IMG/VR virus record: IMGVR_UViG_3300021963_000262 | Location: 1-40,791 of that record | Strand: one strand, 5' to 3' | DNA length: 40,791 nucleotides | Origin: a virus | Part shown: piece by piece, positions 1-7,618 of the stretch | Numbering within the stretch: the first letter of the stretch is position 1 | Layout: each line of letters starts with the position of its first letter | Notes under the pieces: generated by a model | What the model was told of the DNA's origin: nothing | The model's database searches: none | What the model saw: the letters and a program-made list of their open reading frames with translations, nothing else | Program-made: the position numbers and the translations under genes

Positions 1-2272
1 TATTCCTGGAACTACTATAGTAGCACCTGATCCATCATCATTGTATATCATCGAACCTAGAGTTACTGTAGCAGCACCTACTGAAAGTTCTCCAGCAGTC
101 ACTGGCGGACCATCGGGTGGAACATCTGATGCTGTATATGCTAATGTTAGAGAGACATTTACTAACATTTCTGCGTCCGGCGGTGCTGGTACCGGAGCTA
201 CATTTAATATCACTAGAAATGGGCAGACTTATACAGTTACCCTAAATCAAGCAGGACAGGATTATGCCAACAATGATCTATTAACGATTCTCGGTACATC
301 ACTAGGTGGTGCTACTCCGAGCAATGATTTGAGAATTCGAATAGAAACAGTTGACTCGACTCCAGGACTAGTCGTGGGAGAAATATTAACTTTCTCTTAT
401 GAAGGAAAAGGACGCGGTGGTAACTTTGTATTATTGCCAGCAGCTTCGAGCAATACTGCTTATTATTCAACTGACGGTCTTACATGGTCTACTTCAACAT
501 TGCCAACAACCGCAGTATGGACAGCGATAGCAGCTGGAGATATCAGCAATGTATCTTATGTGGTAGCATTAGGTTCAACAGGAACAACTACCGCTGCCTA
601 CAGTATAGATGGCGGTGTAACTTGGACTGCTTCAAACTTACCTCAGACCAGTGCTGTGACATCTATAGCATTTGGTGGCGGCAGATTTGTCGCAGTTAGA
701 TCAGACTCAGCAACACCTATCGTATCAACAAATGGAACAACCTGGGCGAACGGTGCTAATCCTCTTCCAACTAAAACAAACTGGCCTAGCATTACCTATG
801 GTAAAGGTCGGTTCATGGCTGTTTCTACAGATACTGCTCCCGGTTCTGTGACTGCGGCATATAGCTTAGACGGAATAACTTGGACAGCATCAACAATTCC
901 GGCAGTTGCTAATTGGAACAGCGTTGCATTCGGAAATAACATTTTTGTAGCATTGTCAACAGGCGGAGCTGTGGCAATAAGCAATAATGGAACTACATGG
1001 ACTATAGCGGCGACCGTTTCTACCGCTGACGAAGTTGGCTACGGACAAGGTACTTTCGTAGCTACTAGTAATGGTTCTTCAGCAGCACATTATAAATCAC
1101 AAGACGGTATAACTTGGACACAGGGAACTGCAGCGTTTACTACCACAGGAAGACCAATATTTGGTAATCCTAATAGGTCCCCACTTTGGGTAATTACAAA
1201 CACTTCGGCAGCACCTTCAGCGTTGGTCACAGGAACTCGTGCGTATGTACGTGCTAGAATCGCTGACACTAAGATCGTAGAGTTTAGAGTTGTTGAGCCA
1301 GGCAGCGGATATAGCTCTGTTACACCACCGGCAGTGACAGTCACAGATCCAAACAATACCTACGAAGCACCACATACTGTGCGTGTAGGCAACGGTGTAC
1401 TGGCTAACCCAACATTTATCACCAGAGGTGCTGATTGGGAAGTGGCTACAGGTTCTGTTGTCGGAGACGGCTACGCCGATCTATTCCAAAATGGCAGCTA
1501 TGTTGACGTTAAGGGATTATATTCTATACCGGTACCAGGATCAAACGTAGAATTTACTAGTTTGCCTGGACAATTTTATAAATTAGTTACTGTTACACAA
1601 CTACTAGGAGCAGGACCTTATACAGCTAGATTACAGGTAAGTCCTCCAATTGAGATCCCAGAAGCAGTTCCGCATGAGGATCCTTTCGAAATTAGGATCA
1701 GATATTCACAGGTTCGACTGACAGGACACGACTTCTTGGATATAGGTACAGGTAATTTTACCAGCACTAACTATCCAAATTTACCGTTGATTGATCCTAT
1801 CCCGGCAAATGAAACCGTTGAAAGCAACGGTGGACGAGTATTCTATACTTCAACTGACCAAGACGGTAACTTCCGAGTCGGCGGTCTGTTTACAGTTGAA
1901 CAGAGTACAGGTACTGCTACACTAAACGCAGATGCGTTTAATATCGCAGGTCTACAAGAGCTCAGCTTGGGCTCTGTTGAATTGGGCACAGGGGGTGCTA
2001 CAGTTACTGAATTCAGTACAGATCCGTTCTTTACACAGGATTCAGATTCAGTTATTCCTACTCAGAGAGCTATCAAAGCCTATATTGCTTCACAAATTGG
2101 CTCTGGTTCAAGTACCTTGAACGTAAATACTCTCACAGCAGGACAGATATTTGTAGCTAGCGACTACATTACTACTACCACAGGGGGCCGTATCAACGTT
2201 ACAGCTCCGATGAATTTCATTGGCGGTATTAATGGAGTCCCAGTAGCTATGAACTTATTTTTACATAGTTAA
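1..2272 (+). CDS. Large tail-fibre/virion structural protein, 5' end cut by the window
   Basis: The frame is open from base 2, so this is the C-terminal part (at least 756 aa) of a longer gene. Near the start (about 170-360) lies a Gly/Thr-rich module ending in a LGGATPSND-like stretch, which also occurs four times in the giant protein at 11670. About 455-1130 encode six motifs of the form S-x-D/N-G-x-T-W (near 470, 600, 720, 862, 975, 1095), spaced like Asp-box blades of a beta-propeller. After a linker, a segment with FYTSTDQDGNFRVGGLFTVE resembles the C-terminal part of fibre proteins of T4-like marine phages. Likely role: adsorption structure on the virion. The exact fibre position is unknown; the family resemblance is from memory, not a search. 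Confidence 0.75.
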   Translation, partial: IPGTTIVAPDPSSLYIIEPRVTVAAPTESSPAVTGGPSGGTSDAVYANVRETFTNISASGGAGTGATFNITRNGQTYTVTLNQAGQDYANNDLLTILGTSLGGATPSNDLRIRIETVDSTPGLVVGEILTFSYEGKGRGGNFVLLPAASSNTAYYSTDGLTWSTSTLPTTAVWTAIAAGDISNVSYVVALGSTGTTTAAYSIDGGVTWTASNLPQTSAVTSIAFGGGRFVAVRSDSATPIVSTNGTTWANGANPLPTKTNWPSITYGKGRFMAVSTDTAPGSVTAAYSLDGITWTASTIPAVANWNSVAFGNNIFVALSTGGAVAISNNGTTWTIAATVSTADEVGYGQGTFVATSNGSSAAHYKSQDGITWTQGTAAFTTTGRPIFGNPNRSPLWVITNTSAAPSALVTGTRAYVRARIADTKIVEFRVVEPGSGYSSVTPPAVTVTDPNNTYEAPHTVRVGNGVLANPTFITRGADWEVATGSVVGDGYADLFQNGSYVDVKGLYSIPVPGSNVEFTSLPGQFYKLVTVTQLLGAGPYTARLQVSPPIEIPEAVPHEDPFEIRIRYSQVRLTGHDFLDIGTGNFTSTNYPNLPLIDPIPANETVESNGGRVFYTSTDQDGNFRVGGLFTVEQSTGTATLNADAFNIAGLQELSLGSVELGTGGATVTEFSTDPFFTQDSDSVIPTQRAIKAYIASQIGSGSSTLNVNTLTAGQIFVASDYITTTTGGRINVTAPMNFIGGINGVPVAMNLFLHS

Positions 2273-2284
2273 TGGAGATACTAA

Positions 2285-2605
2285 ATGGCAACAGGTAGAT
2301 TAGGTGCTAACGATCTAGCAGCAGCTACAAATACAACAGTTTATACAGTGCCCTCTGACACATTTTCAGTGGTTACTTTATCGATCTGTAATCGAGGCAA
2401 CCAAGCGGTTGCTATTAGAGTAGCTGTATCAGCTGCTGCAACGCCCACAGCAGCAGAATGGATCGAATACGACACAGAAGTATTGGGCAAGGGTGTTCTA
2501 GAACGCACAGGTATTGTTATGGACGCAGGCAGATTACTAGTAGTTTACTCTAGTGCAGCCAACGTCAGTGCTGTAGCGTTCGGCATAGAAACACCGACAG
2601 CATAA
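2285..2605 (+). CDS. Small virion-associated protein, 106 aa, function unknown
   Basis: Starts 12 nt after the fibre gene, with a GGAG ribosome site just upstream. The protein is Ala/Val/Thr-rich with alternating hydrophobic residues, which suggests a small beta-sandwich (YTVPSDTFSVVTLSICNRG, then EWIEYDTEVLGKGVLERTG). Proteins of this look sit beside fibre genes in marine T4-like phages and are usually called structural. It has no signal peptide or membrane segment. Its position between fibre and adhesin genes supports a tail decoration or fibre-attachment role, but this is inference. Confidence 0.6.
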   Translation: MATGRLGANDLAAATNTTVYTVPSDTFSVVTLSICNRGNQAVAIRVAVSAAATPTAAEWIEYDTEVLGKGVLERTGIVMDAGRLLVVYSSAANVSAVAFGIETPTA

Positions 2606-2608
2606 ATA
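2602..2608 (+). promoter_or_regulatory. T4-type late promoter core (ATAAATA), leadered
   Basis: ATAAATA overlaps the stop codon of the 106-aa gene and lies 20 nt before the ATG at 2629. T4 late geometry predicts a start near 2614 and a short leader that contains the AGGGG ribosome site. Confidence 0.55.
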
Positions 2609-2628
2609 TACATTGACAGGGGATTTAC

Positions 2629-2961
2629 ATGGGACGATATATCACAACAACAGGCACAGCGAATAACGTTATTCGTGAAGTTTCTGCGGCCTTCAATGCT
2701 TCAGTCAATGATCGCATTTTAGCTAACAGCGGTGGCGGTGCTTTTACAATCACACTACCAAACGTTTCTACGCTACTACTCAACGATACGATACAGATTA
2801 TCGATATCGGCGGTGTAGCAGCTACCAACAATATCACGGTAGGGAGAAACGGTGCTAAAATTCAAAACATCAGCGACGATTTAACCATCGACGTTAATGG
2901 TTCGATCATTACTTTAGTATACACAGGTTCTACCTACGGATGGGTAGTATCATCTGCTTGA
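2629..2961 (+). CDS. Small virion-type protein, 110 aa, function unknown
   Basis: Begins MGRYITTTG and is preceded by an AGGGGAT ribosome site and a late promoter core. The sequence is rich in Thr, Ile and Asn with short beta-strand-like runs and a Gly-rich turn (ANSGGGAFTITLPNVSTL), and it ends in an aromatic Y-G-W-V. It looks like a small beta-structured, possibly trimeric, fibre-associated protein. I do not recognise a named family. Lying directly upstream of the adhesin genes, it may attach or cap them (inference). Confidence 0.55.
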   Translation: MGRYITTTGTANNVIREVSAAFNASVNDRILANSGGGAFTITLPNVSTLLLNDTIQIIDIGGVAATNNITVGRNGAKIQNISDDLTIDVNGSIITLVYTGSTYGWVVSSA

Positions 2962-2981
2962 TGATTTAAACAGGAAGAAAC

Positions 2982-3950
2982 ATGCCGACATCATTTAGAA
3001 ATCTAGTATCGATCAAAGGAGACGGGATCTACGCTACTGAGGAACACCTCGAGCGTGGTCGCATCTGGGTCTTTACTCCGGGCAGTAACTATACCAACTA
3101 TCAGATCTGTTGGAAAGCACCCGCAAGAGGTACAGCAGTCATTGAAATTTGGGGTGCTGGAGGATCCGGTGCTAAAATGTGCTGCTGCGGTGGCGGTCTT
3201 CCTGGCAACGCAGGTGCTTATTCTAAAAAAGCAATAAAAGTCGAATCAGGCTGTTATATCTGCGGAGCAGTAGGCCTGAGCTGTGGTAACGCAGATGCTA
3301 TCTGTTTCCGAGGCTGCTCAGATCCAACTGGAGTAACATGGACAGGAAACTGCGGTGCTTCGGGCTGTATGTGTGCTCAAGGTGGAGCAGGTGGTAGAAG
3401 TTTCTGTACTACAGGATCATCATTATATTGTTGTTTTGCTGCCAACGGCTACTGTGCTCGTGGACCATACAACGACAACTGCGGAACAATCTGTAATTAT
3501 TTTGGCGGCATCTGGATCGCCTGCGGTTACGGCGGCGACGTTAATCGCTGCGGCGGATTTTCATGTACAGCATTCTTAGGATGCCAAGGTCCATGTATTT
3601 GTTCTTATACCTATCATGTGGCAACACCTCCAGGGTACGTATCTAAATGCGGCGGCGTTGTGGTATTTGGTACAGAAAACAACAATGAATTTTCAAACTG
3701 GTCGGGCCAAGGTGCTCACCAACATCAATCAGCACTAAACGCACAGTCGCGCCAACCAACACACGGCATCCCATGGGCCTATTGTTGGGGGTTTGGAGGC
3801 GGCTGCGGCTGTTACGAAAACGAAGGTTGCTACACTTATGTAGGACCAGGATATCCAGGAATGGCACCTCATCCATGTGGCGATGTTAGAGACCACGCTC
3901 GACGTGGCGGACACGGTGCTATCCGTATTAGATTTATAGAAGGACAATAA
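2982..3950 (+). CDS. Cys/Gly-rich putative adhesin, copy 1 of 3
   Basis: 322 aa with about 30 cysteines (roughly 9 percent) and many GG pairs. The N-terminus MPTSFRNLV is shared with the next two genes. A Gly-rich core follows (IEIWGAGGSGAKM, CCCGGG, PGNAGAYSKK), then many C-x(2-8)-C spacings, an NWSGQ motif, and a C-terminal VRDHARRGGHGAIRIRF. The IEIWGAGG block resembles the glycine-rich domain of many phage fibre-tip proteins; glycine-rich adhesins such as T-even gp38 are known receptor binders. Such a cysteine load is odd for a cytoplasmically assembled virion protein and suggests bound metal or disulfides formed after lysis. Start chosen at ATG 2982 with AGGAAG upstream. Receptor binding is inferred from composition, paralogy and location. 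Confidence 0.7.
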   Translation: MPTSFRNLVSIKGDGIYATEEHLERGRIWVFTPGSNYTNYQICWKAPARGTAVIEIWGAGGSGAKMCCCGGGLPGNAGAYSKKAIKVESGCYICGAVGLSCGNADAICFRGCSDPTGVTWTGNCGASGCMCAQGGAGGRSFCTTGSSLYCCFAANGYCARGPYNDNCGTICNYFGGIWIACGYGGDVNRCGGFSCTAFLGCQGPCICSYTYHVATPPGYVSKCGGVVVFGTENNNEFSNWSGQGAHQHQSALNAQSRQPTHGIPWAYCWGFGGGCGCYENEGCYTYVGPGYPGMAPHPCGDVRDHARRGGHGAIRIRFIEGQ

Positions 3951-3951
3951 G

Positions 3952-4947
3952 ATGCCAACATCATTTAAAGGTCTTGTCCAAGCAAAATTACCGTTTATTG
4001 CCTACGAAGAAGAAAATCTCGAGCAAGGTCGTATTTGGGCCTACACTCACGGTAACGTCCGTACTAAAATGTGCGGGGAAGTTTGCTGGGTATCACCAGG
4101 TAACGGTATCGCAACTATCGAAATTTGGGGTGCTGGTGGTTCGGGTGCTAAAATGTGCTGTTGCGGTGGAGGAATCCCAGGAAACCCTGGTGCGTATTCG
4201 AAGAAAACTATCTGTGTAGCTTCGGGCTGCTTGATCACAGGATCGGTCGGCTTCAGTTGCGGTAACTCAAACGATTTATGCTTTAGGGGTTGCTCAGAAG
4301 CAACTGGTGTATGTTGGAGATCAACAACTACAAACGGATGTATGTGTGCCCAAGGCGGCCGTGGAGGAACAACTTATTGTTCAACAGGAACATCCTTGTG
4401 GTGCTGTTTTTATGCTGCAGGCTTCTGCGGCACAGGACCATTTAACGCTAACTGCGGTATTATCTGTAATTATGGTAGTGCCACAGCTTCCTGTTGTGCT
4501 GATGCGTTTGGCGGCGATGTAAATTCAAGAGGCGGATTTAGTCGTGCTAGCTTTTTTGGCTGTACACCTAGTTGTCCGTGTTCAACAATATTCCACGTGG
4601 CAACTCCTCCAGGATATTATTCCGACTGCGGTGGAGAAATTACCTATACCAACGAAGGTGACAGCGGACATTCTAACTGGAGTGGGATGGCTCTAAACGG
4701 ATTTCTGTATGGTCTGAACGTAGCTGGTCGACAACCTGGCATGGGACTTAATCCCGCTCACTCGTGTTGGACTGGTAGCAGAACCTGCGGCTGTTACGAC
4801 GGCAACGGCTGTGTTCAATTTGTTCCGCCCGGATTTCCAGGCCTGCCACCATTTCCATGTCCCGACGTTCGAGATCATGCTTATCGTGGAGGCCATGGTG
4901 CTATCCGTATCAGATTCGTACAAGATGGTACAGTAAGAGACTTATAA
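3952..4947 (+). CDS. Cys/Gly-rich putative adhesin, copy 2 of 3
   Basis: 331 aa with about 30 cysteines, beginning one base after the stop of copy 1. It keeps the same framework (MPTSFKGLV, IEIWGAGGSGAKM, CCCGGG, AYSKKTICV, CMCAQGG, NWSG, CGCY, VRDHAYRGGHGAIRIRF) while the loops between differ. It has a short extra tail (VQDGTVRDL). The AAGGA ribosome site lies in the end of copy 1, so the two are probably translationally coupled. The conserved frame with divergent loops fits a duplicated receptor-binding protein under diversifying selection. Confidence 0.7.
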   Translation: MPTSFKGLVQAKLPFIAYEEENLEQGRIWAYTHGNVRTKMCGEVCWVSPGNGIATIEIWGAGGSGAKMCCCGGGIPGNPGAYSKKTICVASGCLITGSVGFSCGNSNDLCFRGCSEATGVCWRSTTTNGCMCAQGGRGGTTYCSTGTSLWCCFYAAGFCGTGPFNANCGIICNYGSATASCCADAFGGDVNSRGGFSRASFFGCTPSCPCSTIFHVATPPGYYSDCGGEITYTNEGDSGHSNWSGMALNGFLYGLNVAGRQPGMGLNPAHSCWTGSRTCGCYDGNGCVQFVPPGFPGLPPFPCPDVRDHAYRGGHGAIRIRFVQDGTVRDL

Positions 4948-4958
4948 GAGATAAAATA

Positions 4959-5927
4959 ATGCCTACATCGTTTCAAAACTTAGTTAGATCTAGAACTACT
5001 GGTAGAGTAGAAGAAAATTTAGAAACCGGAAGGATCTATGTTTTTACTCCCGGTACCATGTACACAAATTTCTGTAACGGATTTTGTTGGAACCCTCCGT
5101 CGACCGGTAAAGCGGTCATAGAAGTTTGGGGTGCTGGTGGGTCAGGTGCTCAGATGTGTTGCTGCGGTGGAGGTACTCCAGGAAACGCCGGTGCGTATTC
5201 GAAGAAAACTATCTGTGTTAGCACAGGCGATTTTGTTAGAGGCACAATTGGTAATAGCTGTGGCAACAGTTCAGCATTATGTTTTAGAGGCTGTTCGGAC
5301 CCAACACAGGTATGTTGGACAGCCTGTAACAATACACAAAACAGTTGTATCTGTGCCCAAGGTGGAGCAGGTGGCCGCGGTATGTGTTCGACAGGAACAT
5401 CATTGTTCTGTTGTTTTGTAAACCAAAGTCATTGCTATACAGGGCCATTTAACGACAACTGCGGTATCATCTGTAACTATTTCAACGGTATATGGATTGC
5501 TTGTAGCTACGGCGGCGATGTAAACTGTTGCGGTCACTTTAGTTGTTCTGTATTCTTTGGCTGCTTGCCACAATGTCCTTGCTGTTTCCAATATCACGTA
5601 GCATCGCCTGCAGGATTTTATAGCTGCGGAGCAAACAACGTAGCAGCGTTCGGAGCAGAAGATGACAACAGACATTCAAACTGGTCAGGTCAACCATTGA
5701 TGCAGTTAACAAATGCGTTCTCTGCGATGCGTAGATCACCTACAATGGGTATCGGACATAACTATTGCTGGAGATCAGATAGAAAATGCGGATGTTACGA
5801 GATGCAGGGATGTATGCACTATGCTCCCCCAGCAACTGGCGGATATCCAACTAGCCCATGTCCAGGCGTTCGTGACCATGCTGGTCGTGGCGGCTGGGGT
5901 GCTGTTAGAATTAGATTCTTTACATAA
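4959..5927 (+). CDS. Cys/Gly-rich putative adhesin, copy 3 of 3
   Basis: 322 aa with about 33 cysteines. The frame stays open upstream to about 4857, but homology to copies 1 and 2 begins exactly at MPTSFQNLV, so the ATG at 4959 is used here. Shared blocks are IEVWGAGGSGAQM, CCCGGG, CICAQGGAGG, NDNCGIICNYF, NWSGQ and VRDHAGRGGWGAVRIRF. Copies 1 and 3 share NGIWIAC/GGIWIAC and NDNCG segments that copy 2 lacks or changes, so 1 and 3 look closer to each other. Likely a virion-tip adhesin or decoration; function inferred only. Confidence 0.7.
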   Translation: MPTSFQNLVRSRTTGRVEENLETGRIYVFTPGTMYTNFCNGFCWNPPSTGKAVIEVWGAGGSGAQMCCCGGGTPGNAGAYSKKTICVSTGDFVRGTIGNSCGNSSALCFRGCSDPTQVCWTACNNTQNSCICAQGGAGGRGMCSTGTSLFCCFVNQSHCYTGPFNDNCGIICNYFNGIWIACSYGGDVNCCGHFSCSVFFGCLPQCPCCFQYHVASPAGFYSCGANNVAAFGAEDDNRHSNWSGQPLMQLTNAFSAMRRSPTMGIGHNYCWRSDRKCGCYEMQGCMHYAPPATGGYPTSPCPGVRDHAGRGGWGAVRIRFFT

Positions 5928-5930
5928 ATA
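5924..5930 (+). promoter_or_regulatory. T4-type late promoter core (ATAAATA), leadered
   Basis: ATAAATA overlaps the stop codon of adhesin copy 3 and lies 16 nt before the ATG at 5947. Predicted start near 5936; an AGAGGA ribosome site follows. Confidence 0.5.
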
Positions 5931-5946
5931 GTGTTAGAGGAAGATT

Positions 5947-6594
5947 ATGAGAAAAAATTTTACATTTTTACTACCAGATGAGCCATACAAAAACACCACG
6001 GCTCTAAACAAGGTACAGAATGCGGTCTACACAGGTCCGCGTTATTTCGCTATCTGTGTTATCGACGCAACAGGCGAAATCAAATACGTTGCTAGACGCG
6101 GAGAAACCGAAGCTGAATTAGATTTTGATAATCTTACAGACGACGATCCAGCAACTACTTTTTATAAGATTGATGCCGGTCAACATCCGTTCGCTGCGGC
6201 CTATCTTTTACACAGCTACGAAACAGGGGAAGTCCCAAACTTCGTAGATAATCTAACAGATGCCGACGGTAACACATGGTCCTATGAATATCATTACGAT
6301 GATAACACAGGAGCGATCGGACAATGTTTTTATGGTCAGTCATTAAAATATGTTAACAATCAATTTGTTGGTCCTGAATACAGATTACATGCTGTAACCA
6401 AAGCAAGCATGATTGAAAATTATCTAAGAATGGCTAATCAGATTGAACAGAGTCTACAGGCTAACGACTACTCAGACGAGGATCGCGAAGCACTTGAAGA
6501 ACATGTAGCATGGTTGCGTGATTTGGAAAGACGATACGCAGGAATCGATCATTGGAAAATCCCATTTTCAAATAATATACCAACATATTATTAA
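5947..6594 (+). CDS. Unknown 215-aa protein following the adhesins
   Basis: Soluble and acidic, with no signal peptide or membrane segment. The N-terminal half is mixed (FTFLLPDEPYKNTTALNKV, a YFAICVIDATGEIKYVARRG strand-turn-strand). Residues about 140-200 are helical and charged (MIENYLRMANQIEQSL, EALEEHVAWLRDLERRY), and the C-terminus reads IDHWKIPFSNNIP. It sits directly after the adhesin array, where T-even phages often carry a fibre assembly factor. A chaperone or fibre-attachment role is therefore possible, but I recognise no family. A late promoter core overlaps the preceding stop. Confidence 0.6.
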   Translation: MRKNFTFLLPDEPYKNTTALNKVQNAVYTGPRYFAICVIDATGEIKYVARRGETEAELDFDNLTDDDPATTFYKIDAGQHPFAAAYLLHSYETGEVPNFVDNLTDADGNTWSYEYHYDDNTGAIGQCFYGQSLKYVNNQFVGPEYRLHAVTKASMIENYLRMANQIEQSLQANDYSDEDREALEEHVAWLRDLERRYAGIDHWKIPFSNNIPTYY

Positions 6595-6601
6595 AAAACC
6601 A

Positions 6602-6631
6602 TTGAACCAAGATTAGGTTCTGTGTTATTAT
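6602..6631 (+). promoter_or_regulatory. Possible sigma70-type promoter for the GT9-carbamoyltransferase pair
   Basis: TTGAAC at 6602-6607 and TATTAT at 6626-6631 are 18 bases apart, giving a predicted start near 6638. It overlaps the left arm of the hairpin at 6614-6660. No TAAATA core precedes this operon. The -35 matches 4 of 6 and the -10 matches 5 of 6 consensus bases. Confidence 0.35.
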
Positions 6632-6664
6632 TGTAGTGATACATAGTAAGACAGAACCTATTTT
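6614..6664 (+). terminator. Hairpin with 10-bp perfect arms and T run
   Basis: TAGGTTCTGT (6614-6623) pairs perfectly with ACAGAACCTA (6651-6660), and TTTT follows. The 27-base loop is long for a simple terminator. It separates the adhesin operon from the sugar-transfer operon and may combine termination with control of the downstream gene at 6677. Confidence 0.55.
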
Positions 6665-6676
6665 CTTGGAGTTTAA

Positions 6677-7618
6677 ATGGAACAACGCTCTAAAGCATTT
6701 TTTCTAAACGGTGGTGCGGGCCGTATGTTATGTGCAATACCCGCATTTGAATTATACGAAAAAGAATCCGGCGATAAAGATTTTATCATAATCTGCGAAG
6801 GCGGCACTGATGTGTTCAAAGGACATCCTACATTAGACAGCCGCACCTACGATGTTTGGCATAAAAATCTATTCGCAGAAAAGATTAAAAATCGAGATAT
6901 CGTGAGTCCAGAACCTTACAGAATCTGGGAATATTACAACCAACAGTGTTCAATAGCACAGGCATTTGACATTGAGATTAATAAGAAAGGTATAAGAAGT
7001 TTACCTAAACCCACCCTAGTCTTAAGCAAGGACGAGCTACTTACAGGAAGAAAGCTAATCGGTGATGTTAAGAAACAGCTGAAGAAAAGCAAGATCGTTA
7101 TATTCCAACCTTTTGGTAGAGGCATACAAGTAGTTGATGATTCTCTAGTCGACCCTACTTCTAGAAGTATCGAATTCAAGGATACCAAAGCCCTAATTAA
7201 AAAACTTCAAGAAAAAGACTACGGCGTGATCTTAATGAGTGAATTTAAAATAGACTTTACTGATGAAAAATTCAAAGATGAAATCGCTATGCCAGAGAAC
7301 GTTTCTATGCGTCAATGGGCAGCTATTATCAAATATGCTGATCATTTCCTAGGCTGTGATAGTCTTGGTCAACATTTAGCCTACTGCGTTGACAAACCAT
7401 CTACTGTGTTATTCGGATCTACATATCCGATCAATGTATCATACCCAGACAGTAAACTTTTCACTGTGCTTGATATGGGCGAAGAAACTAGAGAATATAG
7501 CCCTATTAGAATTACTATGGATGAAAGAGTTGATAGAAAACACGAATCTATCATGGCCATGACTCCAGAAATACAAACGTATGTTGTAGAAGCTGTCCAA
7601 GGAAAACATAAAAAATGA
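6677..7618 (+). CDS. GT9-family glycosyltransferase (ADP-heptose:LPS heptosyltransferase-like)
   Basis: 313 aa with a two-Rossmann GT-B look. The N-terminus FFLNGGAGRMLCAIPAFELYE matches the GxGD/GGxGR start of glycosyltransferase family 9. After a middle linker, KSKIVIFQPFGRG begins the C-terminal nucleotide-binding half. The family signature D-S-x-G-x-x-H is seen as DSLGQH at residues 228-233, followed by KPSTVLFGSTYP. Known GT9 enzymes move L-glycero-D-manno-heptose from ADP-heptose onto LPS core. The ADP-heptose genes at 19796-22448 make that donor plausible. The acceptor (host LPS, phage protein or other) cannot be read from sequence. GGAG ribosome site; overlaps the next gene by 4 nt (ATGA), so both are likely co-translated. 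Confidence 0.78.
   Translation: MEQRSKAFFLNGGAGRMLCAIPAFELYEKESGDKDFIIICEGGTDVFKGHPTLDSRTYDVWHKNLFAEKIKNRDIVSPEPYRIWEYYNQQCSIAQAFDIEINKKGIRSLPKPTLVLSKDELLTGRKLIGDVKKQLKKSKIVIFQPFGRGIQVVDDSLVDPTSRSIEFKDTKALIKKLQEKDYGVILMSEFKIDFTDEKFKDEIAMPENVSMRQWAAIIKYADHFLGCDSLGQHLAYCVDKPSTVLFGSTYPINVSYPDSKLFTVLDMGEETREYSPIRITMDERVDRKHESIMAMTPEIQTYVVEAVQGKHKK

Larger units (their letters stand above)
2982..5927 (+). repeat. Tandem triplication of a ~0.98-kb adhesin gene
   Basis: Three complete genes lie in direct tandem with near-identical start blocks, central Gly/Cys motifs and C-terminal RGGxGAxRIRF motifs. Unit lengths are 969, 996 and 969 bases, with gaps of 1 and 11 bases. Protein similarity is obvious by eye, while the DNA has diverged at many codons, so the duplication is not recent. 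Confidence 0.85.

Noticed and set aside
4857-4958. Upstream extension of the third adhesin (34 extra residues)
   Set aside because: Homology to copies 1 and 2 begins exactly at the ATG 4959; the extension lies inside the end of copy 2 and is just an open frame.
2982-5927. CRISPR-like or direct DNA repeats in the adhesin block
   Set aside because: The similarity is at protein level between three genes; there are no short regular repeats with spacers.
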